A stretch of DNA of 64,000 nt from Acinetobacter sp. ANC 3929 (GCF_000369405.1 NZ_KB850002.1:186001-250000), one strand, 5' to 3'. Counted from the stretch's first letter, positions 26,516 to 35,644 are shown. Notes: generated from the sequence alone by a model not told the origin. Program-made: numbers and translations.

Positions 26516-27532
26516 ATGTTAGTGACACAAAAACCAAAAGTGACTGTGATTCTGGCCAATCTTGGAACACCAGATGCAGCCACTGTGCCAGCAGTACGAC
26601 GCTTTCTAAAGCAATTTTTGTCAGATACGCGTGTGATTGAGATTCCCAAGTTACTTTGGTGGATCATCTTACATTTATTTGTCCTAACCTTTCGTCCAAA
26701 ACGTGTGGCTGAAGCTTATGCTTCGGTTTGGTCAAATGACTCACCCATGCGTGAAATTGTATTGGAGCAAACACTGCTGATTAAGCAGCGTTTACAAGAA
26801 GAAAATCATCAGTTTGATCTTACCGTTGTCCCTGCAATGACCTATGGTCAACCCAGTATTCATGATGTGCTTGATCAACTGGCGCAAACACCACAAGAGC
26901 ATGTCATTTTATTACCCTTGTTCCCACAATATTCTGCGACCTCAACTGCACCTTTATATGATGCCTTTGCCAAATGGATTCCACAGCAGCGTCATTTACC
27001 TGGGATTACCCTGATTAAGGATTATTATCAGCATCCTCTATTTATTCAGGCGTTGGTAGATAGCGTATTAAACTATCAATTGCAGCATGGGAAACCTGAA
27101 AAATTACTCATGTCGTTCCACGGTATTCCTCAGCCTTATGCTGATAAAGGTGATCCTTATGCGGATCGTTGTCGAATGACCGCCCGCCTAGTTGCAGAGG
27201 CTTTACATCTGCAAGAACATGAATGGGCGATCAGCTTCCAGTCACGTTTTGGTAAGCAAGAGTGGGTCAAGCCCTATACGGATCAGGTGTTACAGCAATG
27301 GGGTGAGCAAAAGGTTCAGTCTGTGCAGGTGATTAGTCCTGCATTTTCAGCCGATTGTTTGGAAACGCTGGAAGAGTTGGCGATACAGAATAAAGAGATT
27401 TTCCAGCACGCAGGCGGTGGAGATTATGCCTATATTGCTGCCTTGAATGCAGATCAATCACATATAGATTTGCTTGCCAGTCTGGTTCAGGCTAATCTTG
27501 ATGCACTCACTCATACCTTAGCCCATCGTTAA
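26516..27532 (+). CDS. hemH: Ferrochelatase
   Basis: The roughly 338-residue protein has the family N-terminus VTVILANLGTPDA, the active-site histidine in MSFHGIPQPYADKGDPY, and the SPAFSADCLETLEEL block with the second catalytic acid. It inserts Fe2+ into protoporphyrin IX. ATG 26516 is chosen; the frame is open back to a TTG at 26483 and a GTG lies two codons further in. A metallo-hydrolase follows 29 bases downstream. Confidence 0.96.
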   Translation: MLVTQKPKVTVILANLGTPDAATVPAVRRFLKQFLSDTRVIEIPKLLWWIILHLFVLTFRPKRVAEAYASVWSNDSPMREIVLEQTLLIKQRLQEENHQFDLTVVPAMTYGQPSIHDVLDQLAQTPQEHVILLPLFPQYSATSTAPLYDAFAKWIPQQRHLPGITLIKDYYQHPLFIQALVDSVLNYQLQHGKPEKLLMSFHGIPQPYADKGDPYADRCRMTARLVAEALHLQEHEWAISFQSRFGKQEWVKPYTDQVLQQWGEQKVQSVQVISPAFSADCLETLEELAIQNKEIFQHAGGGDYAYIAALNADQSHIDLLASLVQANLDALTHTLAHR

Positions 27533-27561
27533 ATCGACGCTTTATTTCGCCAGAGGTTTCT

Positions 27562-28206
27562 ATGTTACAAGTCAAAATTGTCCCTGTTACTGCATTTGCC
27601 CAAAACTGCTCAATTTTGTGGGACAGTGAAAGCAAAGAAGCGATTTTGATTGATGCAGGCGGTGATGCGGCTGTACTAAAAAAAGAAGTGGAAACCTTGG
27701 GTTTAAAGGTCAAGGCACTGTGGTTGACCCATGGGCATCTTGATCATGCAGGCGCAGTCGGTGAGTTGGCTGAAGCGTGGAAGATTCCTGTGATTGGCCC
27801 ACATAAAGAAGATCAATTTTGGTTGGATATGATTCAGGAAGTCTCGGCACGTTATGGTTTTCCGATCCCACAACCTGTAAAAGTTGATCAATGGCTTGAA
27901 GGTGGCGAAGTATTAAAGCTCGGTGATGATGAGTTTGAAGTCCGTTTTGCACCTGGGCATACCCCAGGTCATGTGATGTTTTATAACGCTAAACATGGCT
28001 TGCTATGGACTGGCGATGTACTGTTTAAAGGTTCGATTGGGCGTACAGACTTTCCAAAAGGTAATCATCAACAGTTATTAGACTCGATTCAACGTGAATG
28101 CTTTAGTTTGCCTGATGCAACGCAATTTATTTCAGGGCATGGACCAATGAGTACCATTGGTTATGAAAAGCAATTTAATCCATTTGTTGCAAGCAAAGCA
28201 GGTTAA
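27562..28206 (+). CDS. MBL-fold metallo-hydrolase (glyoxalase II-like, YcbL type)
   Basis: The 214-residue protein has the metal-binding THGHLDHAG motif at about 55-63, later histidines in PGHTPGHVMF and ISGHGP, and aspartate in LWTGDVLF. Length and motifs match YcbL-type glyoxalase II relatives that hydrolyse thioesters; the substrate is unproven. It follows hemH closely and is probably co-transcribed. Confidence 0.92.
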   Translation: MLQVKIVPVTAFAQNCSILWDSESKEAILIDAGGDAAVLKKEVETLGLKVKALWLTHGHLDHAGAVGELAEAWKIPVIGPHKEDQFWLDMIQEVSARYGFPIPQPVKVDQWLEGGEVLKLGDDEFEVRFAPGHTPGHVMFYNAKHGLLWTGDVLFKGSIGRTDFPKGNHQQLLDSIQRECFSLPDATQFISGHGPMSTIGYEKQFNPFVASKAG

Positions 28207-28217
28207 TCTTTGGTTTC

Positions 28218-28253
28218 AGCTTCTGTATAAAGATTGGAATTTATACAGAAGCT
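28218..28253. terminator. Long hairpin between convergent genes
   Basis: AGCTTCTGTATAAA and TTTATACAGAAGCT form a perfect 14-bp stem over eight bases between the metallo-hydrolase and the 578-residue gene. T runs are poor, so it is a likely but not certain terminator. Confidence 0.6.
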
Positions 28254-28259
28254 TGCTGT

Positions 28260-29996
28260 TCAAATCGTTTCCAGCCATTTTTGATTGGCAAGATTCACAT
28301 CAAAATTCAGACTATTACAAATTGTTTGTAAATCAAAAGAGGCTTTGTCTTCGGGGATCTGAATCAGAATGGGTAATCTTGTAATACCATTGTCCCCAGT
28401 CGGGAAAGCATAATGGCGTTCTTTATGGTTGATCGAGATAAGTGATTCAAATTCTAAATACACAATCAGAGAAGGAAAGCGGCGTTGAATGCGAATAATT
28501 TCCTGATGCGCATGTCTTTTGATTTGTGAGGTTTTTTCTTTTAACTTGATAATATTATCTTTAATTTTCTGAGGCTTGTTTAGCAGTTTACTCAGAAATG
28601 ACGCACTTTGTTTTAGTTGTCGTTGATTTTCTTTTAATTCTGAAAATGCATCTTTATATTCTTGTAAGCAACTGATACTGATATCTTTAAGAATATTGGT
28701 CGGTTCTAATGCTTCTGCATGGTGCTTTTTCCATTCCTCATAAGAAAAAACAGTAAATACATCTGCATGCCGTTTTTGTAACAAGGTGGCATAAGATTTA
28801 AGTCGAGCGATGAATAGATTGACCTGTTTATTGAAGATGATCGAAGGCTGCGAGTGAAACTCAACAAAATGGCTGATCAGATCGTCTAGCGTTTGTTTGA
28901 CACTCAGATACAGATAGCTGCATTCATCACTATGATGAACAGCATGTTTTAAGGCATCTGCGACTGGCTCAAGAATATTGCGACATAACTTTTGTTCAAA
29001 ATCAATGAGTCGCTGTTCAACCAACTTTTCAATAAAAACCCCCTGAGGATTGAGAGGTTCCATCAAAAATGGAATCAGAGTTTTATTGGCGTAGAGTTCG
29101 ATTTGGCGAACAACATCAGAAACATATTGGTTGACCTGTTTATCAATGGTAATGATGTGACTCACTTGCCATTGGAATTGTTGATGCAATGACTCGTTTT
29201 CGATCTGGTCTAAATCTAAAATGGCAGCATTAAAATAAACGTTCTCGCAGGCTTCAAATTGTTCTTCTTGTAAAAATCGCCGAATTGAAAAGGTATTTGT
29301 TAATCCTTCCTTACTTGGTGAGAGCGCAAAAATATATCGAGAGGTTTTCACGATATCCAGCTGTCGAGATTTCTGCTGCTTATATAAAAAATATTTAAGA
29401 ATATGAGGCTTTTCTTCTCGCAGTTGATGCGAACGAACGATGTTAAAAGAATATTTGAGTAATTGTTGTTTTAAAAATACTTCACTAATAAATGTCTTAA
29501 TAATATCCGTATTGATATTGCGTTGATTGTTGGGGAGTTGAATTCGTTCTTTTGCCAAGATAATTTGTGCAGCAGCATAAATAAATTCTTTTAACACCTG
29601 CTTTTTTTGCGCTTCTAGATCAAAGTCATCTTCGGTATTGATACGATGGATTTGGCTGAGCATATTTTCTAAATAATCAGAAATTTCATAGATATCATTG
29701 TATTGTTTTAATTTTTCTAAAGAGTTGGCAATGGTTCTGACCAATACTTTCATGGGTGCATCTTGAATTTTTTCTGCCAGTAGATGGATGTCATGTTTGG
29801 CCAAATAACAAAAGCTATTCTCTTTTCGATTCCAATGGATTTTTTTCAGTTGCAATATTTGTTGGCAGATATATTCGCAGTCTTCATGGGAGCATGTGGC
29901 AAAAAGTGCCTGTAAATGAGTCTGCCAATTGGCATCTAAGTTAGGATCAATTTGGTTGACCAAAACCTTCAGTTGATAGGGAATATACTGATTCAT
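28260..29996 (-). CDS. Uncharacterised 578-residue protein
   Basis: I do not recognise this family. The protein is soluble, with no signal peptide or membrane helix, mostly charged and predicted helical from its Leu/Lys/Glu/Gln pattern. A strongly basic coiled-coil-like stretch lies near 465-520 (KENQRQLKQ... KDNIIKLKEKTSQIKRHAHQE). The last ~60 residues look beta-rich and globular (RHYAFPTGDNGITRLPILIQI). No catalytic motif is visible. AGGAT lies eight bases before the ATG. A perfect CRP-type palindrome upstream suggests cAMP-linked control. The gene is flanked by its own hairpin and behaves as a single-gene unit. Confidence 0.8.
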   Translation of the reverse strand: MNQYIPYQLKVLVNQIDPNLDANWQTHLQALFATCSHEDCEYICQQILQLKKIHWNRKENSFCYLAKHDIHLLAEKIQDAPMKVLVRTIANSLEKLKQYNDIYEISDYLENMLSQIHRINTEDDFDLEAQKKQVLKEFIYAAAQIILAKERIQLPNNQRNINTDIIKTFISEVFLKQQLLKYSFNIVRSHQLREEKPHILKYFLYKQQKSRQLDIVKTSRYIFALSPSKEGLTNTFSIRRFLQEEQFEACENVYFNAAILDLDQIENESLHQQFQWQVSHIITIDKQVNQYVSDVVRQIELYANKTLIPFLMEPLNPQGVFIEKLVEQRLIDFEQKLCRNILEPVADALKHAVHHSDECSYLYLSVKQTLDDLISHFVEFHSQPSIIFNKQVNLFIARLKSYATLLQKRHADVFTVFSYEEWKKHHAEALEPTNILKDISISCLQEYKDAFSELKENQRQLKQSASFLSKLLNKPQKIKDNIIKLKEKTSQIKRHAHQEIIRIQRRFPSLIVYLEFESLISINHKERHYAFPTGDNGITRLPILIQIPEDKASFDLQTICNSLNFDVNLANQKWLETI

Positions 29997-30163
29997 TATT
30001 ACATCCTAGTAAGTCTAAATATTTTTATTAAACAAACTGATCCCTATAAAATTTTGAGTAAAGCTGGATCAGTGTGAGCGATAAGTTGTCGTGTTATTTG
30101 CTATTTTTATTCAATACAATGTCTAGCTTAAGATTTGCACAGGGTCATCAAAAAGTAAATTAC

Positions 30164-30179
30164 TGTGATGTAAATCACA
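30164..30179. promoter_or_regulatory. CRP/Vfr-type binding site
   Basis: TGTGATGTAAATCACA is a perfect TGTGA-N6-TCACA palindrome, the CRP/Vfr consensus, about 170 bases before the start of the 578-residue gene. yacG ends upstream, so only the unknown gene would be controlled. The neighbouring 29997-30255 sequence otherwise shows only AT-rich DNA. Confidence 0.6.
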
Positions 30180-30244
30180 CATCTAAAATATGTAAATTTT
30201 TATTAAAATGAATCTAAGTGGAGTTAAATTTAATTTTTTTGAAA

Positions 30245-30279
30245 AATGAAGATGATTAGTCTTCATAATCATCTTCATT
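30245..30279 (-). terminator. yacG terminator overlapping its coding end
   Basis: AATGAAGATGATTA and TAATCATCTTCATT form a perfect 14-bp stem with a 7-base loop. On the minus strand it includes the last codons and stop of yacG and is followed by TTTTTC. Confidence 0.75.
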
Positions 30280-30447
30280 GCGTTTCTGGTCTGCCTGTGG
30301 TGCATCTTGTGTTGGCAGTTTGTATTCATCACTGGCCCAGGCACCAAGATCGATCATCTTACAACGTTCTGAACAGAACGGACGAAACGCATTCGCTTCC
30401 CAAGTACTGGTTTCACCACAACGTGGGCAGGGGAATGTACGTGGCAT
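30256..30447 (-). CDS. yacG: DNA gyrase inhibitor YacG
   Basis: The 63-residue protein has four zinc-binding cysteines (C7, C10, C25, C29 in CPRC and FCSERC) and the following KMIDLGAWASDEYKLP stretch of YacG. YacG binds GyrB and blocks gyrase. The acidic C-terminal tail (NEDDYED) is encoded inside the transcription terminator hairpin. Confidence 0.92.
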   Translation of the reverse strand: MPRTFPCPRCGETSTWEANAFRPFCSERCKMIDLGAWASDEYKLPTQDAPQADQKRNEDDYED

Positions 30448-30538
30448 AGAAAATTCCTAAAACATAGAGCAAATAGATTAGGCAAAAGTAAGGTGAGTTG
30501 TTAGACTTGTGCCGATTTCTAGATAGTTTGATGAGATT

Positions 30539-31183
30539 ATGTCGATTCGTCAATTTCAAGCGCAACGTATGCAAGCGCCTCGTGATTTTGTTGCCATTCC
30601 CAATACGCCGATTTGCGTTGAAATTGGGGCGGGAAAAGGCAAACATGCTTTGCTGTTTACAGGGCAAAACCCGCAAACCACGTTGTATGCAATTGAGCGA
30701 ACCAAAGAAAAATTTGTGGCGATGCAAAAACAGCATCAATTAGAACCACGTGAATATCTAAATCCGATTCATGCCGATGCCTTGCCTTGGGTGGTGCATG
30801 CGTTATTCCCGGCACAAGTACAACAATTTTTTATTCTCTACCCTAATCCAGAACCGCATAATCCAGCGCAGCGCTGGCTGAATATGCCATTTTTCGAATT
30901 TCTTCTTTCACGCCTTCAACCGAATGGCACAATTACTTTGGCGAGTAATATTCCTGAATATATTGATGAAGCGGAACAACAATTAATTGAAGTATGGAAA
31001 TTACCTTACGAAAAACAAAACATTGCAGCAGATTCTGCCCGAACCCATTTTGAAATCAAATATTTAGAACGTGGTGAGCTTTGTCAGCAGCTGATCATTC
31101 GCAAGTCAGAAGATTACTCAACCCGTTTTGATGATTTTGCGCCGTTACAAGGTCAAAATGCCCCAGAGCATCGCGATGCCTAA
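30539..31183 (+). CDS. TrmB-like SAM-dependent methyltransferase
   Basis: The 214-residue product has a Rossmann SAM-binding loop CVEIGAGKGKHALLF, the YAIERTKEKF strand-acid, and a FILYPNPEPHNPAQRW segment. In genuine tRNA (guanine-N7) methyltransferase TrmB this segment reads close to FPDPWPKKRHNKRR. The basic tRNA-contacting residues there are largely replaced here, so the call is TrmB-like rather than TrmB itself. It overlaps the downstream flavoprotein gene, suggesting translational coupling. Confidence 0.78.
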   Translation: MSIRQFQAQRMQAPRDFVAIPNTPICVEIGAGKGKHALLFTGQNPQTTLYAIERTKEKFVAMQKQHQLEPREYLNPIHADALPWVVHALFPAQVQQFFILYPNPEPHNPAQRWLNMPFFEFLLSRLQPNGTITLASNIPEYIDEAEQQLIEVWKLPYEKQNIAADSARTHFEIKYLERGELCQQLIIRKSEDYSTRFDDFAPLQGQNAPEHRDA

Positions 31184-32378
31184 GCGTGTTGCCATTATTG
31201 GTGCGGGTCCAGCGGGTTTGATGGCTGCTGAAGTACTCAGCCAATACGATTATGAAATAGAAGTGTTTGAGCAGAAACCTTCGGCTGCACGTAAGTTTTT
31301 AATGGCCGGCAAGACGGGGCTGAATATTTCACATGCTGAACCTGTTGAAGCTTTTATCCAGCGTTATGATCAGGCGGAATGGTTAGCACCTTGGGTTAAA
31401 CAATGGGATGCGCAATGGATTCAGGACTGGATGCAGGGGTTGGGGATTGAGTCCTATGTCGGCAGTTCAGGACGCGTCTTCCCTGTAGAAATGAAAGCAG
31501 CACCGTTACTCCGTGCTTGGTTAAAGCGATTGATGAATGATGGCGTAAAATTTCATTATCGTCATCGTTGTGTGGATTTATCCAACAATCAACTCATCAT
31601 AGAGAATCAGACTCAGCAATTTAGTGAAACTTATGATGCGATTGTGTTGGCCTGTGGTGCGGTATCATGGCCGCAATTGGGGAGTGATGGGGCATGGCAG
31701 CAGTGGCTACCAAAGCATGAAATTGAGCCATTTCAAGCCAGTAATGCTGGTGTCCTGAAAACATGGTCACCATTTATGCAGGAATGTTTTGGACAGCCGC
31801 TGAAGCGCGTCAATGCTTGGGTATGGCCTGAACAACAAACACATGGCGATATTATTATTACTCACTATGGTTTTGAGAGTGGTGTGATTTATAAATTGGG
31901 TCGTGATCTGAGAATGCAGCTTGCCCAACAGCAACCACTACAATTGCATCTGGATTTGCTTCCAGATATCAGCGTTGAACAGTTAGAAAACAAACTACAG
32001 GGCAATAAAAAGCAGTCTCTCACCAATCTTTGGCGTAAAGCAGGGTTGGATCAGGTTAAAATTAATCTGCTTCGGGAAATTGTCGATAAAAGCTTATGGT
32101 CAGATGCCAAGCAAATAGCTCTGCAGATCAAGCATCTCAGTATTTCTTTAGATGGCTTCCGTCCAATCGAAGAAGCAATTAGCTGTGCGGGCGGGGTGAA
32201 GCAAGAGGTGTTATCTCCACAACTGCAATTGCAATCTCATCCTTATGTGTTTTGCTGTGGTGAAATGCTGGACTGGGATGCACCGACAGGTGGCTATTTA
32301 TTGACAGCCTGTTTCGCAACTGGGCGTGCAGCTGGAGAAGGTGTACATCAACTGTTAGACCGTAGCTCTACAAGATGA
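31158..32378 (+). CDS. BaiN/HI0933-type FAD-dependent oxidoreductase (TIGR03862-like)
   Basis: The roughly 406-residue flavoprotein begins with the dinucleotide motif RVAIIGAGPAGLMAAEVL and has AGKTGLNISH, the SSGRVFPVEMKA block and the C-terminal DWDAPTGGYLLTACFATGRAAGEG typical of HI0933/BaiN proteins. The substrate is unknown. ATG 31158 has AAGG five bases upstream and overlaps the TrmB-like gene by 26 bases; ATG 31176 is an alternative with an overlap of eight. Confidence 0.86.
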   Translation: MPQSIAMPKRVAIIGAGPAGLMAAEVLSQYDYEIEVFEQKPSAARKFLMAGKTGLNISHAEPVEAFIQRYDQAEWLAPWVKQWDAQWIQDWMQGLGIESYVGSSGRVFPVEMKAAPLLRAWLKRLMNDGVKFHYRHRCVDLSNNQLIIENQTQQFSETYDAIVLACGAVSWPQLGSDGAWQQWLPKHEIEPFQASNAGVLKTWSPFMQECFGQPLKRVNAWVWPEQQTHGDIIITHYGFESGVIYKLGRDLRMQLAQQQPLQLHLDLLPDISVEQLENKLQGNKKQSLTNLWRKAGLDQVKINLLREIVDKSLWSDAKQIALQIKHLSISLDGFRPIEEAISCAGGVKQEVLSPQLQLQSHPYVFCCGEMLDWDAPTGGYLLTACFATGRAAGEGVHQLLDRSSTR

Positions 32379-32496
32379 TGTTTTTAAAAGCATTGATTAA
32401 ATTTCATGTATTTTTCATGTTCTAAATAACTCTATTTCTATCTATTGGCGAGTTTCTTGCAGTGTTGATATTTATCTTTTTGTTGATGAATGTTCA

Positions 32497-33759
32497 ATGT
32501 TGCGAAAGTTCAAGTCCAGCCTATTTGCTCAAGTTGTTTTTGCATTAATTTTCGGTATTGTTATTGGAATCTGCTTTCACGATTTTTCTTTGGCTTTAAA
32601 ACCATTAGGGGATGGCTTTATTGCGTTGATCAAGATGTTGATTGCGCCTATTGTTTTCTGTGTGGTTGTGCTTGGGCTGTATGGCGCAAATGACATTAAA
32701 AAAATGGGAAAGGTTGGCGCAAAAACAATTCTATATTTTGAAGTTGTGACCAGTATTGCACTGATTTTAGGGATTGTGATCGCCTATATATTCAAACCTG
32801 GTGTTGGTATGAATATTGACATCACGAAGCTAGATGGCAAGGATTTAAATGTTTATACCGAACGTGCACATAGTATCAGTTCGGGATCAGATTTTTTACT
32901 CCATCTTATTCCTAAAACATTTGTAGATGCTTTTACCAGAGGGGATATTTTACAAGTTTTACTGATTGCGATTTTATTTGGTGTCGCGTTATTACTGATT
33001 CCAAAACATTTAGCAGAACTGGTTTGCAAGGCAATTGAAGCATTTTCTGAAGTCTTTTTTAAAATGATGGCTTTGATTATTCGTCTCGCTCCAATTGGTG
33101 TATTGGGTTCGGTTGCTTATACCACCGCAAAATTTGGAATAGATTCGCTGGTCCAACTCGGCTATTTAGTCTTATTATTTTATGTGACTTGTCTTCTATT
33201 TGTGCTGATTGTTTTAGGTGGCATTCTTAAAGTTGCAGGATTAAATATATTCAAGTTTCTCAATTATTTTAAAGCAGAGCTGTCCATCGTATTGGGAACG
33301 GCATCATCTGATTCTGTATTGCCACAGATCATGAAAAAGTTGAAAAATCTGGGGATTCAGGATTCAACGGTAGGCTTGGTTATTCCTACAGGTTATTCTT
33401 TTAATCTTGATGGATTTTCTATCTATCTAACCCTTGGGGTCATATTTATTGCGCAAGCCTGCAATATTGATTTATCCATGCATGATCTACTCGCAATTTT
33501 ATTGGTTTCTTTAGTGACCTCAAAAGGTGCACATGGTATTCCTGGCTCAGCATTGGTTATTTTGGCGGCAACTTTATCGGTCATTCCGAGTCTTCCAACC
33601 ATTGGTTTGGTTTTATTGTTGTCAGTGGATTGGTTCATTGGAATTGTACGTGCATGTACCAACTTGATCGGGAATTGTGTGGCAACAGTTGCAATCGCGC
33701 ATTGGGAAAAGGATATCGATCATGCACAGGCCCAAAAAGTATTAAATCAAAGCGTTTAG
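32497..33759 (+). CDS. Dicarboxylate/amino acid:cation symporter (DAACS family), second copy
   Basis: The 420-residue membrane protein shares the family core with the gene at 5747: GTASSDSVLPQIM re-entrant loop, PTGYSFNLDGFSIYL and ACTNLIGNCVATVAIAHW. At the position that reads DGTNIYM in the first copy it has DGFSIYL, and SSSEAA becomes SSDSVL. This suggests a different substrate. No operon partner lies within 100 bases on either side. Confidence 0.92.
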   Translation: MLRKFKSSLFAQVVFALIFGIVIGICFHDFSLALKPLGDGFIALIKMLIAPIVFCVVVLGLYGANDIKKMGKVGAKTILYFEVVTSIALILGIVIAYIFKPGVGMNIDITKLDGKDLNVYTERAHSISSGSDFLLHLIPKTFVDAFTRGDILQVLLIAILFGVALLLIPKHLAELVCKAIEAFSEVFFKMMALIIRLAPIGVLGSVAYTTAKFGIDSLVQLGYLVLLFYVTCLLFVLIVLGGILKVAGLNIFKFLNYFKAELSIVLGTASSDSVLPQIMKKLKNLGIQDSTVGLVIPTGYSFNLDGFSIYLTLGVIFIAQACNIDLSMHDLLAILLVSLVTSKGAHGIPGSALVILAATLSVIPSLPTIGLVLLLSVDWFIGIVRACTNLIGNCVATVAIAHWEKDIDHAQAQKVLNQSV

Positions 33760-33885
33760 CTAAACCACTTTTTTGCATGATTGTCTGAGTAAATCAAAAT
33801 GTTCTGATGAAATACCATTTGTAATTTGCATGGTGATGAGATCTAGCCTATATTTTTAGTGGAAAATTCATCCAAGGAATTCGCA

Positions 33886-34296
33886 ATGTCTCAAGCTTCA
33901 CCCGTGTATCGTGGCAGTTGTTTATGTGATGGGATTCATTATGAGATCGATGGCGAAATTGGTGAGATTATACAATGTCATTGTCAACGTTGCCGTAAGG
34001 CCAATGGCACTGCGTATGCAACCAATGCGCCGATTAGCAATACCGCTTTTAAAATTGTAAAAGGTGAAGAGCTTGTTAAAAAGTTTGCTGCTTCAGGCGT
34101 GTATCGCTGGTTCTGTGGCGAATGTGGTTCCCCTTTAATCAGTTCGCGCGATGCCCAGCCTGAGCTTTATCGTTTAAGAATAGGGACCTTAGATACACCA
34201 TTACAGCAAAAGCCAAGTATGCATATTTTTGCTGCCTCTAAAGCAGAGTGGGATTGCATTGCGGATGATTTGCCTCAATATGCTGAACGTCCTTAA
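33886..34296 (+). CDS. GFA-family (glutathione-dependent formaldehyde-activating-like) protein
   Basis: The 136-residue protein has zinc-site cysteines in GSCLCDGIHYEI, IQCHCQRCRKANG and FCGECGSPLI, the Mss4-like fold of the GFA family. Despite the name, formaldehyde activation is not established for most members. ATG 33886 has AAGGA about eight bases upstream; the frame extends back to a GTG at 33859. The flavin reductase gene follows 18 bases later and is probably co-transcribed. Confidence 0.9.
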   Translation: MSQASPVYRGSCLCDGIHYEIDGEIGEIIQCHCQRCRKANGTAYATNAPISNTAFKIVKGEELVKKFAASGVYRWFCGECGSPLISSRDAQPELYRLRIGTLDTPLQQKPSMHIFAASKAEWDCIADDLPQYAERP

Positions 34297-34314
34297 ATCG
34301 GATCTATTTTTACG

Positions 34315-34953
34315 ATGATTTTTGAGACCTCTGATTTAGAGCCAAATGATATCTATCGACTCTTGGTCGGTGGTATTTCACCGCGACCGATTGCATGGAT
34401 TAGCACGCTCTCTGCGGATGGTGTGGCAAATATTGCACCCTATTCATTTTTTAATGTCGCCAGCTGTAACCCGCCCATTTTATGGTATTCCCAAGTCAAC
34501 CCACGAAATGGTCAGGATAAAGACACCATTCGTAATTTGATTGATACTCAAGAGTGCGTAGTGCATATCGTAAATTCACAATTGCTGGAAAAGATGAATT
34601 TATCTTGTGCTTTATTGCCCCCAGAGCAAAGTGAATTTGAATTTGCCGAGATTGAGTCTGAATCAAGCCATTCAGTTGCAGTTTTATCCGTTAAACAAGC
34701 ACCTATTCGCTATGAATGTCAGTTAAGAGAAGTCCTTCAACTGAGTACGCTTCCATCAGGTGGCACAGTGGCTTTGCTGGATGTGAAATCGATTTATGTC
34801 GATGATCAACTTTGGGACGGACAGATGATTGATCAGCAACAACTCGATAGTGTCGGGAAAATGGGGGGCGATTTTTATAGTTTAACGACAGATTTGCGTA
34901 CACTTGCCAGACCCGTCGTTTCATCAACAGATGAGCATAAAAAAGGAGGTTAA
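34315..34953 (+). CDS. Flavin reductase-like (FMN-binding split barrel) protein
   Basis: The 212-residue protein has the family pattern SPRPIAWISTLSADGVANIAPYS, then NPPILWYSQ and GKMGGDFYS. Members bind FMN and reduce flavins or serve in redox reactions of aromatic degradation. The last four codons (KKGG) and stop lie inside a terminator that recurs at 36618. The native C-terminus may have been altered or simply overlaps the terminator. Confidence 0.9.
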   Translation: MIFETSDLEPNDIYRLLVGGISPRPIAWISTLSADGVANIAPYSFFNVASCNPPILWYSQVNPRNGQDKDTIRNLIDTQECVVHIVNSQLLEKMNLSCALLPPEQSEFEFAEIESESSHSVAVLSVKQAPIRYECQLREVLQLSTLPSGGTVALLDVKSIYVDDQLWDGQMIDQQQLDSVGKMGGDFYSLTTDLRTLARPVVSSTDEHKKGG

Positions 34954-34967
34954 ATACCTCCTTTTTT
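34939..34967. terminator. Terminator, first copy of a direct repeat
   Basis: AAAAAAGGAGGT and ACCTCCTTTTTT pair over TAAAT. It overlaps the stop codon of the flavin reductase gene and is repeated at 36618-36642. Confidence 0.9.
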
Positions 34968-34981
34968 ATTATTTTGCAGTT
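34941..34981. repeat. Direct repeat A flanking the TetR-SDR islet
   Basis: This 41-base stretch (terminator plus TTATTTTGCAGTT) matches 36618-36659 with one indel and one mismatch. The TTATTTTGCAGTT part is the 3' end of the HopJ-like gene, so here it is an orphan piece of that gene. Confidence 0.8.
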
Positions 34982-35001
34982 TAAATCGGAGACCACGTTC
35001 A

Positions 35002-35619
35002 TCATTTTATGGATGCAGTACGTGCATCCCAATCACGCATAAGCTCTGTTACTGCATGATTGAGTACAGTACCCGACACGCCATCGCGAGCTTGCATTGA
35101 TAATCCGAGTAGAAAACTATGCAAGCTGGCAGCATAAGCACAAACTACTGTATCGGCTGGAAGGTTAAGTGTATCCACAGCACGTTGTATACATTGTTGG
35201 AACTTTTCGCGAGTTTTTGCACGTTGCTTGCTGAGAAATTTTTGAATACGTTCATTTTCGGGGGAGCAGGCACCTGCGGACAATACCAAGAGACATCCTT
35301 TCGGGTGATTAAGCTCAGTTTGCATCTTTGCAGAGCGGCGTAATGCGAGTTCGATGGCTTCTCGTGGTCTAAGGTTTTCATCCCAAAGACTGGAAATGAC
35401 TTGACCATGTGTGTCAAGGTAATGCTCGACCACTTCGTGGAATAGTGCTTCCTTTGAGCCAAAGGCCGCATAGAAGCTCGGTGCAGTAATGCCGCCTCCA
35501 ATGTTTGATTTAAGTAGTGACAAGGACGTCGAATCATAACCATATTCCCAAAACAGGATCATTGCCTGTTGGATGGCTTCATCACGATCAAAGGTACGTG
35601 GGCGGCCCATTTGCGCCAT
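35002..35619 (-). CDS. TetR-family transcriptional repressor
   Basis: The 205-residue protein starts MAQMGRPRTFDRDEAI, the usual TetR N-terminus, with the HTH near 28-50 (TSLSLLKSNIGGGITAPSFYAAFGSKEALF). The C-terminal ligand domain has a conserved Cys pair (CLLVLSAGAC). ATG 35619 has GAGGAG seven bases upstream. It is divergent from an SDR gene with paired operator-like repeats between them, so it most likely represses that gene and itself. It sits in a small islet between direct repeats. Confidence 0.92.
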   Translation of the reverse strand: MAQMGRPRTFDRDEAIQQAMILFWEYGYDSTSLSLLKSNIGGGITAPSFYAAFGSKEALFHEVVEHYLDTHGQVISSLWDENLRPREAIELALRRSAKMQTELNHPKGCLLVLSAGACSPENERIQKFLSKQRAKTREKFQQCIQRAVDTLNLPADTVVCAYAASLHSFLLGLSMQARDGVSGTVLNHAVTELMRDWDARTASIK

Positions 35620-35644
35620 TTGGAACTCCTCTTTTATTGATATA

